7,629 nt of DNA from assembly GCA_027038385.1 (NCBI GenBank), contig JALVXE010000110.1, forward strand, positions 2,785-10,413. Direction: 5' to 3'. The notes under the pieces were generated by a model. The model searched no databases. It saw nothing but the letters and a program-made list of their open reading frames with translations, and was not told the DNA's origin. The number at the start of each line of letters is the position of its first letter. Position 1 is the stretch's first letter. The position numbers and the translations under genes were made by a program. Below, piece by piece: positions 1-6,125 of the stretch. The stretch is from Thermotogaceae bacterium. Its GTDB lineage: Bacteria > Thermotogota > Thermotogae > Thermotogales > Thermotogaceae.

Positions 1-975
1 ATTCATGACGGAAAATAGTATTCCTCTCTCTGGAAACCCTTCAACCACTACGACATCACCTTCCATCTTATCAGTTTCCCTCAAGACTTTGAACAGTTCA
101 TGTGCTACGGAGTACTCGTCTTCTAAACTTCCAAGTGCCAAAACCTTGTAATCTCTGTACAGGTCCCTGTGTTCTTTAGGGCACACAACTATCGGATCTC
201 TGAACCTCCTCAGGATATTTTTCATCTTGTTCATGTCTTCCACCAAAATCAAACGTTTTTCCGGAGCGTAATGTCTGTACTTCATTCCAGGAGAAGGTGG
301 CTTGCTTAGCGTAATCTTCCCAAAAGCTCCTTCGTGTAACATGACTTTTGATATCTTGGATATCTGTTCCAGAGTCAAAGGGCCAGGCCTTAAAAGCACA
401 GGTGGGTCTTTTGTCAGATCTATTATCGTAGACTCTATTCCAAAGAGGGTTTCACCAGAATCTATGATAACATCCACCCTCCCCATCATGTCGTCTTTTA
501 CATGATCGAAGCTCGTTGGGCTGGGCTTCCCAGACAGATTCGCGCTTGGTGCGGCTATCGGATAACCAGAGAGATTTATCAGAAGTCTAGCAACGGGATG
601 TGATGGCATCCTTACGGCGACGGTTGGCAAAGAAGCGCTTACTACATCTGGAACGTTTGAACTTTTCTTCATTATCAAAGTCAACGGACCCGGCCAGAGT
701 TTATCAATAAAATCATAAGCCCTTTCAGGAACGTACGACACAACCGTTTCAAGCATCCCTAAAGAGCTTATATGAACTATGAGAGGGTTGTCCTGAGGCC
801 TTCCTTTCGCTTTGAAGATCTTTCTACATGCATTTTCATCGAAGGCGTTGGCACCTATCCCGTAAACCGTCTCGGTTGGAAAGACGACGAGTCCTCCATT
901 CCTTATAACCTTTGCAACTTCCCTCAAAATCTCGACATCAGGACTTTCCGGATCAACCCTGAGAACCTTCGTCAT
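1..975 (-). CDS. sua5: Threonylcarbamoyl-AMP synthase, Sua5/YrdC family (3' end outside window)
   Basis: This enzyme makes threonylcarbamoyl-AMP from threonine, bicarbonate and ATP, the first step of the N6-threonylcarbamoyladenosine (t6A37) modification of ANN-decoding tRNAs in the cytosol. I translated 325 codons by hand, open to the left edge. The N-terminal YrdC domain (about residues 12-200) shows FPTETVYGIG (32-41), KGRPQDNPLIVHI (57-69), a PSANLSG nucleotide-binding segment (143-149) and a GIESTIIDL strand (179-187). The linker SPGMKYRHYAP (228-238) and a following Rossmann-like domain mark the long Sua5 form rather than short YrdC/TsaC. Near the edge, ERGILFSVMN matches the region just before the usual Sua5 C-terminus, so I infer only some 10-20 residues are missing. 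The ATG overlaps the stop of the upstream MFS gene as ATGA. A GGGAG Shine-Dalgarno at 983-987 lies 7 bases upstream and supports this start. Identification is firm; the exact end is not visible. Confidence 0.95.
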   Translation of the reverse strand, partial: MTKVLRVDPESPDVEILREVAKVIRNGGLVVFPTETVYGIGANAFDENACRKIFKAKGRPQDNPLIVHISSLGMLETVVSYVPERAYDFIDKLWPGPLTLIMKKSSNVPDVVSASLPTVAVRMPSHPVARLLINLSGYPIAAPSANLSGKPSPTSFDHVKDDMMGRVDVIIDSGETLFGIESTIIDLTKDPPVLLRPGPLTLEQISKISKVMLHEGAFGKITLSKPPSPGMKYRHYAPEKRLILVEDMNKMKNILRRFRDPIVVCPKEHRDLYRDYKVLALGSLEDEYSVAHELFKVLRETDKMEGDVVVVEGFPERGILFSVMN

Positions 976-2081
976 CTTCTCACTCCCAACGCGGCTATCG
1001 CACCTGATAAGGCTAGAAATCCTCCTACCAGGAACACCACACTGAAAGATAAGCTCTGTGCAACCATCACAGAAAGTGGCGGAAATATTATCCTACTGAG
1101 TATGTTTATGCCCTGAAAGAAGCCTTCCCACCTTCCCAATTCCTTTGGTGCCGATTGAAATTTCAATGTTTCCTTAGCTGGAAGCCACGTCAAAAATCCC
1201 ACTCCTACAAAGATATGCGATATGTAGAAGGTAACCAAACTTGGGAAAGACATCAAGAAAAAGTACACACTCATCAATATTCCACCAGTGAAGAATTTCC
1301 ACTTAAGGTTCATCTTCTTAGACATTTTTCTGAGCACGAAGTAAGAAGCTATTATGGAGCCTGAAAAGAACATCTCAAAGTACAACATGTTGAGTTGATC
1401 CCCTTTCAGAACTTCTTTTAAGAAGTACGAGACGATCATCCAGCTGGCGAAGTTAAACGACAAAAACACAAAAAGCTGAGAGATATATATGTAGAGAAGA
1501 CTCCTCTTATCGTGAACCTCAGATGCTCCCTCCATACCGCCCCTGACTTTTGGCAAGAACACCAGAAAGGCGAGTATGTATATCATGGATCCGAAGAACA
1601 TCGAGAGAAACAGGATTCTATAGACGTTTAAATCCCTCAAATACGATATCACGAATATGAGGAGAAAGAGCATCTTCACAGACTCTGAGGTAACGATCAT
1701 CTTTCTGTAGACGTCTTCTCTGATATCCGGAGGTATTATCGCTCTTTCGTAAAGAACTAGAGATGGAAAAAAAACGTCGAAAAAGCTCACAGCTATCTGA
1801 GCAGCTGCAAACCACAAAAGGTCGTATTTAAAGGCCAATATGAGGGGACCTATGGAGTATATAATCCTTCCGATGATCACACCCGTTCCAGGTGGGAACT
1901 TTTCAAAGAGTCTTCCAACGGTGTAGGTCAGAACCGCTTGAGCTGCGTAAACCACGGTGAAAACCCAGCCGACTTCCGAAAGGGAAATTCCGTTTTCCGA
2001 GGCATAGAAAGGGGATATCAAAACGAAGAAGTACAGAAAACCGGTTATGGAGTTAACTATTATGTAACGTTTGTAAGCCAT
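972..2081 (-). CDS. MFS-like 12-helix membrane transporter of unknown substrate
   Basis: This is a polytopic inner-membrane protein of about 369 residues, resembling a major facilitator superfamily transporter. Counting from the upstream ATG at 2084, likely helices are near 6-27, 36-58, 67-85, 88-111, 135-149, 153-177, 195-222, 231-251, 264-284, 286-302, 322-342 and 345-367. A longer charged loop (about 178-195) sits between helices 6 and 7, which is the usual MFS 6+6 layout. The Gly-Arg-Leu-Phe-Glu-Lys-Phe stretch after helix 2 (57-63) may be a degenerate form of the MFS loop 2-3 motif. I recognise no substrate-specific signature, so no substrate is proposed. Two adjacent ATGs exist. The second (2081) lies 5 bases from GGAGG and overlaps the mutL stop by one base (TGATG); the first (2084) lies only 2 bases away, so I chose the second. 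The stop overlaps the sua5 start (ATGA). Its place between mutL and sua5 suggests co-transcription rather than a shared function. Confidence 0.85.
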   Translation of the reverse strand: MAYKRYIIVNSITGFLYFFVLISPFYASENGISLSEVGWVFTVVYAAQAVLTYTVGRLFEKFPPGTGVIIGRIIYSIGPLILAFKYDLLWFAAAQIAVSFFDVFFPSLVLYERAIIPPDIREDVYRKMIVTSESVKMLFLLIFVISYLRDLNVYRILFLSMFFGSMIYILAFLVFLPKVRGGMEGASEVHDKRSLLYIYISQLFVFLSFNFASWMIVSYFLKEVLKGDQLNMLYFEMFFSGSIIASYFVLRKMSKKMNLKWKFFTGGILMSVYFFLMSFPSLVTFYISHIFVGVGFLTWLPAKETLKFQSAPKELGRWEGFFQGINILSRIIFPPLSVMVAQSLSFSVVFLVGGFLALSGAIAALGVRR

Positions 2082-3754
2082 CATTCCCTCCCGAAGTACT
2101 TGTCAAGATCCGAGAATCTCAGCCTGAAGACAAGAGGTCTCCCGTGTGGACAAGATGTGATTCCTTTTCTCTCTATCATATCCAAAAGTTCGAGCGCAGA
2201 TGAGGGATCTATTCTGTCTCCCGTCTTAACGGCACTCTTGCACGCCATATCCGCGAGTATCTTCTGAACGACATCCCCGAATCCAGCTATTTTGGAAAGG
2301 CGGAGCTCTTCCAATATCTCCCTGAAAGCCTTCTCCGCTTTCGATACCGGAAGAATCGAGGGAATGGATTCAAGAATAACAGAATCTTCTCCAACCTTGA
2401 ATTCAAAACCAAGCTTCTCCAAACGTTCCCTATTCTCCAGCGCAACATCTATGAAGATTTTCTCCAAGTCCACTCTCAAAGGAACGATGAGTCTCGTGGA
2501 GTCAACTTCACCGTTTGAAAACCTCCTTTTGAGATCTTCATATATAACCCTCTCGTGAGCTGCGTGATAATCGATTATCAGAAGTGATTCATCATCTTCA
2601 ACAAGTACATACCTGTCCCTGAGGATCATCAGGAACTTCCATCTTCCACTCTCTTTCGTCTCGATCCTCGAAAAACTCTTCTCGATATCAACGAGTCTTT
2701 CCGGCTCTCTGAGAACTTCGTGAGAAATTTCTGGCCTCTCGTAACGAAGCTTTCGTGGGGTGAGATCTCTCTTCCAGGTTTTCGATGTCGATCTTCTAAC
2801 CGCATCTTGAACCGCGGCTTCAATGAGATGAACATCAGAAAACTTCACCTCAACCTTTTGCGGATGAACGTTCGCATCGACCCTGTCAGGTGGGACCTTC
2901 ACGAACACCACGGCCATCGGATGGTACCCTTTTGGGAGTGCTTCACCATACCCTTTTTCAACTGCCCTGATTATCTCTGGGCTCAGGACACTCCTCCCGT
3001 TGACGAAGACGTACATTCCACTCCTCGTCTTCCTCCAGACACCTGGTTTTGAGACAAATCCAGAGACCTTCACCCAACCTTTCTCAAGGGATATCTCAAC
3101 CATATCTCTGATCTTCACGTCTGGCATGACAAGCGCAATCCTCGCTCTGAGATCTGATGGAACAGCGTTGTAAACCACCTTTCCGTCTCTCTTGAAAGTG
3201 AAGTGAACTTCCGGCTTTGCCAATATGAACTTCTGAACCGTTTCTGTGACCATCCTTGCCTCGATCGAGGCGGACTTAAGGAACTTTCTCCTAGCTGGAA
3301 GGTTGAAAAATAGATCCCTCACCTCAACGGTTGTTCCAAAGGAAGACGGGACTTTTTCCACACTGACAACCTCACCACCCTCGATCCTCACTCTCGTACC
3401 AACTGGTGAGTTCTCTTTTCTGGAAGTTATCATAACCCTGCTCACTCTCACCACCGATGACAAAGCTTCTCCCCGAAAACCGTAAGTGCTTATTCTGTAA
3501 AGATCCTCAAGGCTGTATATCTTGCTTGTGGTATGGGGTCTCACGGCTAATAAGATCTCATCCTCTTCCATTCCGATCCCATTGTCAGAGACTTTTATGT
3601 ATTCTTTTCCACCTCCGATTATCTCGATATCCACTCTCTTTGCACCGGCATCAAGGGAGTTTTCGACCAGTTCCTTCACAACCGAGAAAGCGCCGACGAC
3701 GACCTCGCCGGCGGCTATCTTCCTGATCACTTCCTCGGGAAGCTCTCTTATCAT
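2081..3754 (-). CDS. mutL: DNA mismatch repair protein MutL (endonuclease-type)
   Basis: MutL is the ATPase that links mismatch recognition by MutS to strand incision and excision. This one has 557 residues. The GHKL ATPase domain occupies about 1-330: KIAAGEVV (12-19), KELVENSLDAGA (27-38, with catalytic-type E28 and metal-ligand N32), DNGIGM (57-62), TTSKI (75-79), GFRGEAL (92-98), LFFNLPARRKFLK (148-160) and DANVHPQKVEVKF (293-305). A short linker follows. The C-terminal domain from about 370 carries DYHAAHERVIYE (395-406), which fits the D(Q)HA-x2-E-x4-E endonuclease motif with Tyr for Gln, then ACKSAVK (504-510), CPHGRP (535-540) and FGR (554-556). These metal-site motifs mark the nicking class found in bacteria lacking MutH. 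Odd point: VVERPASVV of well-known MutLs is VVVGAFSVV here. The ATG overlaps the upstream stop (ATGA) and has no convincing Shine-Dalgarno, so translation is probably coupled to the gene before it. Confidence 0.97.
   Translation of the reverse strand: MIRELPEEVIRKIAAGEVVVGAFSVVKELVENSLDAGAKRVDIEIIGGGKEYIKVSDNGIGMEEDEILLAVRPHTTSKIYSLEDLYRISTYGFRGEALSSVVRVSRVMITSRKENSPVGTRVRIEGGEVVSVEKVPSSFGTTVEVRDLFFNLPARRKFLKSASIEARMVTETVQKFILAKPEVHFTFKRDGKVVYNAVPSDLRARIALVMPDVKIRDMVEISLEKGWVKVSGFVSKPGVWRKTRSGMYVFVNGRSVLSPEIIRAVEKGYGEALPKGYHPMAVVFVKVPPDRVDANVHPQKVEVKFSDVHLIEAAVQDAVRRSTSKTWKRDLTPRKLRYERPEISHEVLREPERLVDIEKSFSRIETKESGRWKFLMILRDRYVLVEDDESLLIIDYHAAHERVIYEDLKRRFSNGEVDSTRLIVPLRVDLEKIFIDVALENRERLEKLGFEFKVGEDSVILESIPSILPVSKAEKAFREILEELRLSKIAGFGDVVQKILADMACKSAVKTGDRIDPSSALELLDMIERKGITSCPHGRPLVFRLRFSDLDKYFGRE
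2086..2092 (-). promoter_or_regulatory. Shine-Dalgarno that decides the MFS start
   Basis: The minus strand reads GGGAGGG here, inside the last codons of mutL. Its GGAGG core leaves 2 bases to the ATG at 2084 and 5 bases to the ATG at 2081. The usual 5-9 base spacing favours 2081. Confidence 0.7.
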
Positions 3755-3972
3755 ATTCTCATCAGGTATCCGTGAGATTGGAGTATCTTCGCCATCATCT
3801 CTTTTGTCACTTTCTCATCGTCGTACTCGACTTCCACCGCTCCCGCGTCGAGATCTACCTCAACCCTTTCAACACCGTCCATACTCTTCATGACATCGTG
3901 AACCTTTTTAGCGTCCTCTTCACCCTTCATGTTGTCTACTGGAAAGTACCTCAGTCTCCTCAAAATCTTCAC
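3751..3972 (-). CDS. Small HMA-fold (ferredoxin-like) protein without the CxxC metal site
   Basis: This 73-residue cytosolic protein resembles the heavy-metal-associated domain of copper chaperones (CopZ/Atx1 type). The match is in order and spacing: strand (about 5-12), helix (17-31), GVERVEVDLDAGAVEVEYD (33-51) for strands 2-3, helix (53-66) and HGYLM (67-71), where CopZ proteins have a final Gly-Tyr. However, the metal loop GMxCxxC is replaced by NMKGEED, so the two cysteine positions hold Gly17 and Asp20 and the protein has no cysteine at all. It therefore should not bind Cu(I) or Zn in the usual way; a protein-interaction or regulatory role is possible but unproven. The start given is GTG, overlapping the upstream stop as GTGA. 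A strong GGAGGTGA at 3969-3976 instead points to the TTG at 3961-3963, eight bases on, giving a 70-residue protein. Its stop overlaps the mutL start (ATGA). Being a coupled gene between conserved genes argues that it is real. Confidence 0.82.
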   Translation of the reverse strand: MKILRRLRYFPVDNMKGEEDAKKVHDVMKSMDGVERVEVDLDAGAVEVEYDDEKVTKEMMAKILQSHGYLMRI

Positions 3973-3976
3973 CTCC
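3969..3976 (-). promoter_or_regulatory. Strong Shine-Dalgarno over the HMA-protein GTG codon
   Basis: GGAGGTGA on the minus strand includes the annotated GTG codon itself. It is 8 bases from an in-frame TTG (3961-3963), so either the GTG is used with the weaker GAAGG farther upstream, or the TTG is the true start. Confidence 0.55.
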
Positions 3977-4859
3977 CAACCTTCAATTTCTCTAAAACCT
4001 TTTCCAGGTCCTCCAAAAGGGGGGCAGATACTTTGAGTTTTCTGCCGTCAACTGGGTGATTCAATTCAATTGATGAGCAATGAAGAAACTGCCTTTTCAA
4101 ACCGTATTCCTTTTTGAATTTCCTGTTGAACGCTTTCTCACCGTACTTGTTATCTCCAACGACGTGATGCCCTATCATCGAGAAATGTCTTCTTATCTGG
4201 TGTTTCCTACCCGTCTTTATCCTAACTCTCAAATAAGACACCTCTCTCCACCTTGAGAGAACTTCGTATTCAGTCAGGGCGTCCTGACCATCGAGTGGTA
4301 TGTCAACAATTCCTCTACCCTTGTCCAAATACCCCCTGACAAGAGCCAGATACTCCTTCCTGATCTCCCTTTTCTTAAACATCTCGGTAAGCCTTCTCGC
4401 CACGAATTTATCCTTTGCCACGATCAAAGCTCCAGACGTGTTTAGATCCAATCTGTGGACGAGGTGAGGATCGAATCCCTTTTCATTTCCGTAGTACATC
4501 AGCCCTTCTATCAAGGTCGCAACGTGTATGTTCTTCCCAGGGTGAAGCGCTATACCTGCTGGTTTGTTCAATACCATAATATGATCATCTTCATAGAGTA
4601 TATCGATCTCCATCTTCTGGGGCTCAAGAGTATTGTTCTTCCTTCTCTTGAAATTTTCCAAGTCCACGTACCTTATTTCAACCGCGTCTCCTTCTTCTAA
4701 CTTGTAGGATCCATCCCTGACTCTTCTACCGTTCACGTAAACCTTTCCCCTTCTTATGAACTTGTAGATAGCAGAAAGCGGAACCTCGTCGAGGTTCCTC
4801 CTTAAGAACTTATCGAGCCGAGAGTAATAGTTTCTCCTGTTAACCTCTGCTTTCCACAT
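3969..4859 (-). CDS. RluA-family 23S rRNA pseudouridine synthase (RluC/RluD-like)
   Basis: This enzyme isomerises specific uridines in 23S rRNA to pseudouridine. The 296 residues begin with an S4 RNA-binding domain (about 13-65, with FIRRGKVYVNGRRV at 34-47). The catalytic domain follows from about 84: LNKPAGIALHPG (97-108), HRLDLNTSGALIVAK (135-149) with the catalytic Asp138, KEYLALVRG (168-176) and KTGRKHQIRRHF (215-226). The combination of an S4 domain, HRLDxxTSG and TGRxHQIR places it in the RluA family. The PLSAIYKFIRRGKVYVNG region is closer to RluC than RluD as I remember them, but the target uridines cannot be assigned from sequence, so no symbol is given. The ATG shares a base with the prs stop (TGATG) and there is no Shine-Dalgarno upstream, so expression probably depends on termination-reinitiation from prs. 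Its stop overlaps the next start (GTGA). Confidence 0.94.
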   Translation of the reverse strand: MWKAEVNRRNYYSRLDKFLRRNLDEVPLSAIYKFIRRGKVYVNGRRVRDGSYKLEEGDAVEIRYVDLENFKRRKNNTLEPQKMEIDILYEDDHIMVLNKPAGIALHPGKNIHVATLIEGLMYYGNEKGFDPHLVHRLDLNTSGALIVAKDKFVARRLTEMFKKREIRKEYLALVRGYLDKGRGIVDIPLDGQDALTEYEVLSRWREVSYLRVRIKTGRKHQIRRHFSMIGHHVVGDNKYGEKAFNRKFKKEYGLKRQFLHCSSIELNHPVDGRKLKVSAPLLEDLEKVLEKLKVGR

Positions 4860-5800
4860 CAGCGAAACAGCACGCTAACCGAAAGGTTCTTCCTTATTCT
4901 CATTATCGTCTCTCCCAAAAGCGGTGCCACGCTAAGAACTTCAAACTTCTCTGGAAGAGAATCGTGGTGTATCGTATCCGTGACGAAGACCTTTTCTATT
5001 GGTGATCTCATTATCCTATCCTTAGCGTCTTTAGAGAGAACCGCGTGAGTTGCACACGCTATGACCCTTTTGGCACCGCTTCTTAAAAGAGCCTTAGCTC
5101 CTTCAACCAGAGACCTCCCGGTGTCGATTATGTCGTCAAAAAGAACGGCGGTCATCCCTTCGATGTCACCTATTATATGCATCACCTCTGCTACGTTATC
5201 CTTTGGTCTTCTCTTATCCAGTATCGCCAGAGGTGCTCCTATCTTCTCAGCGAACTTTCTGGCCCTTTTCACTCCCCCGACGTCTGGAGAGACGACGACT
5301 ATGTCGTCATACTCAAGCTCGTGGATTTTCTCTGAAAAGACCGGAAAACTCCACAGATTATCGACCGGTATATCGAAAAATCCCTGTATCTGCTCAGCGT
5401 GTAGGTCTATGGTTATGACACGGTTAGCTCCCGCGATCGTCAAGAGGTTCGCCACCAGCTTCGCACTTATGGGGTCCCTTCCCCTGGCTTTTCTGTCCTG
5501 CCTTGCGTACCCATAGTATGGCATTACGACCGCTATCATGTTGGCAGATGCTCTCCTGAAGGCATCTATCATTATCAGAAGCTCCATCAGGTTATCGTTG
5601 ACCGGTGCGGATGTAGGTTGGACTATGTAAACATCATGTCCCCTGACGGTTTCAGCTATCCTTATGTTTATCTCCCCATCTGCAAACCTACCGACCTCTA
5701 TCTTTCCAAGATCCACTCCTATGTAATCTGCTATATCCTTCGCAAGTTTTGGATTGGCACTCCCTGAGAATATCTTGAGCTCGCTCGCACGGGAATACAC
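4859..5800 (-). CDS. prs: Ribose-phosphate pyrophosphokinase (PRPP synthetase)
   Basis: Prs makes 5-phosphoribosyl 1-pyrophosphate from ribose 5-phosphate and ATP, supplying purine, pyrimidine, NAD, histidine and tryptophan synthesis. The 313 residues are close to the usual length of about 315. Visible motifs are GRFADGEINIRI (37-48), the flexible ATP loop YYGYARQDRKARGRDP (95-110), the family signature DLHAEQIQGFFDIPVD (132-147), SPDVGGVKRAR (171-181), DKRR (195-198) and the PRPP/ribose-phosphate loop FDDIIDTGRSL (221-231). That loop normally ends DTAGT or DTGGT; here it is DTGRS, more like the HPRT loop. The start is a GTG with GGAGG (5810-5814) nine bases upstream; there is no competing start before the conserved region at residue 9. 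It is the first gene of the overlapping block and its stop shares a base with the pseudouridine synthase start. Confidence 0.97.
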   Translation of the reverse strand: MYSRASELKIFSGSANPKLAKDIADYIGVDLGKIEVGRFADGEINIRIAETVRGHDVYIVQPTSAPVNDNLMELLIMIDAFRRASANMIAVVMPYYGYARQDRKARGRDPISAKLVANLLTIAGANRVITIDLHAEQIQGFFDIPVDNLWSFPVFSEKIHELEYDDIVVVSPDVGGVKRARKFAEKIGAPLAILDKRRPKDNVAEVMHIIGDIEGMTAVLFDDIIDTGRSLVEGAKALLRSGAKRVIACATHAVLSKDAKDRIMRSPIEKVFVTDTIHHDSLPEKFEVLSVAPLLGETIMRIRKNLSVSVLFR

Positions 5801-5821
5801 CTTCTTTCCCCTCCCTAGCGA

Positions 5822-5830
5822 ATAATACCA
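5822..5830 (-). promoter_or_regulatory. Possible extended -10 promoter before prs
   Basis: The minus strand reads TGGTATTAT just after the hairpin, which resembles an extended -10 (TGn-TATTAT). There is no recognisable -35 box, because that position falls in the GC-rich stem, and a start about seven bases on would give a leader of only about 15 bases before the prs GTG. The same T-rich bases may simply be the tail of the terminator. Confidence 0.25.
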
Positions 5831-5833
5831 TAA

Positions 5834-5862
5834 CGAACCCCGCCCTTGAGGGGCGGGGTTCG
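5834..5862 (-). terminator. GC-rich hairpin after the cold-shock gene, probable terminator
   Basis: A perfect 12-bp inverted repeat, CGAACCCCGCCC against GGGCGGGGTTCG, encloses a 5-base loop. It lies about 18 bases past the cold-shock stop. On the minus strand it is followed by TTATGGTATTATT, which is T-rich but has no uninterrupted U-run; the other strand has no T-rich tail, so termination of the cold-shock transcript is the better reading. Leakage would let the cold-shock promoter also feed prs. A similar palindrome can occur at ends of IS200/IS605-type elements or as a dispersed REP-like unit, but no transposase or second copy is in the window. Confidence 0.65.
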
Positions 5863-5880
5863 GATTCTACCCTGAGCGGA

Positions 5881-6081
5881 TCAGCCCAAGACTTTCACAT
5901 TGGAAGCCTGTGGCCCTTTTCTACCATCGACTACCTCAAACTCTACACTCTGTCCCTGCTCCAGGGTTTTGAATCCATCCATCTCTATGGCCGACCAGTG
6001 AACGAATATGTCTTCTCCGTCCTCCTTCGTTATAAAACCGTACCCCTTCTTGGGATCGAACCATTTCACAGTACCCTTCAT
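5881..6081 (-). CDS. csp: Cold-shock domain protein (Csp family)
   Basis: This small single-stranded RNA/DNA-binding protein is of the bacterial CspA/CspB family, an RNA chaperone that melts secondary structure. The 66 residues are the normal length for a lone cold-shock domain. MKGTVKWFDPKKGYGFI carries RNP1 (KGYGFI, 12-17), and DIFVHW (24-29) is RNP2, with Trp where many relatives have Tyr or Phe; from memory VHWSAI is typical of Thermotoga. The end GPQASNVKV is also typical. A longer reading from an upstream in-frame start at 6099 adds only MQGGVS, whose first codons overlap the Shine-Dalgarno, so I rejected it. The gene stands alone between its own promoter and hairpin. In hyperthermophiles such proteins may be abundant at ordinary growth temperature as well as on cooling; which applies here is not visible. 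Confidence 0.96.
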   Translation of the reverse strand: MKGTVKWFDPKKGYGFITKEDGEDIFVHWSAIEMDGFKTLEQGQSVEFEVVDGRKGPQASNVKVLG

Positions 6082-6086
6082 GCTAA

Positions 6087-6095
6087 CTCCTCCTT
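6087..6095 (-). promoter_or_regulatory. Shine-Dalgarno of the cold-shock gene
   Basis: AAGGAGGAG on the minus strand has its GGAGG core 7 bases from the ATG at 6081. It is among the strongest in the window and fixes the start, in keeping with a highly translated message. Confidence 0.85.
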
Positions 6096-6106
6096 GCAAC
6101 TTACTA

Positions 6107-6117
6107 GCCCGATGGGC
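6107..6117 (-). promoter_or_regulatory. Small hairpin at the predicted 5' end of the cold-shock mRNA
   Basis: GCCC-ATC-GGGC forms a 4-bp all-GC stem with a 3-base loop. From the -10 box the transcript should begin near 6119, which places this hairpin at its very 5' end, ahead of an unstructured A/G-rich ribosome site. It could protect the message from decay. The stem is short and may be chance. Confidence 0.3.
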
Positions 6118-6125
6118 CGACTCTT

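Noticed and set aside
772..1116. A 114-codon plus-strand frame over the sua5/MFS junction
   Set aside because: It is antisense to two clear genes, with no motif and no promoter or ribosome site of its own.
1618..1815. A 65-codon minus-strand frame within the MFS gene
   Set aside because: It is an out-of-frame reading of helix-coding sequence in the transporter, with no independent signals.
3522..3893. A 123-codon plus-strand frame spanning the mutL/HMA junction
   Set aside because: The protein is a low-complexity Ser/Pro/Arg run produced by antisense reading of two well-supported genes.
5061..5516. A 151-codon open frame on the plus strand opposite prs
   Set aside because: It is a mirror of the strongly conserved prs gene, has no fitting ribosome site or recognisable domain, and its composition follows from the minus-strand codons.
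5834..5862. The palindrome as part of a CRISPR repeat or an intact transposon end
   Set aside because: There is only one copy in the window, with no spaced repeats, no target duplication and no transposase gene nearby.
6082..6099. N-terminal extension of the cold-shock protein by six residues
   Set aside because: The extra codons cover the strong Shine-Dalgarno of the ATG at 6081, and cold-shock proteins normally begin directly at the MKGTVKWF-type sequence.
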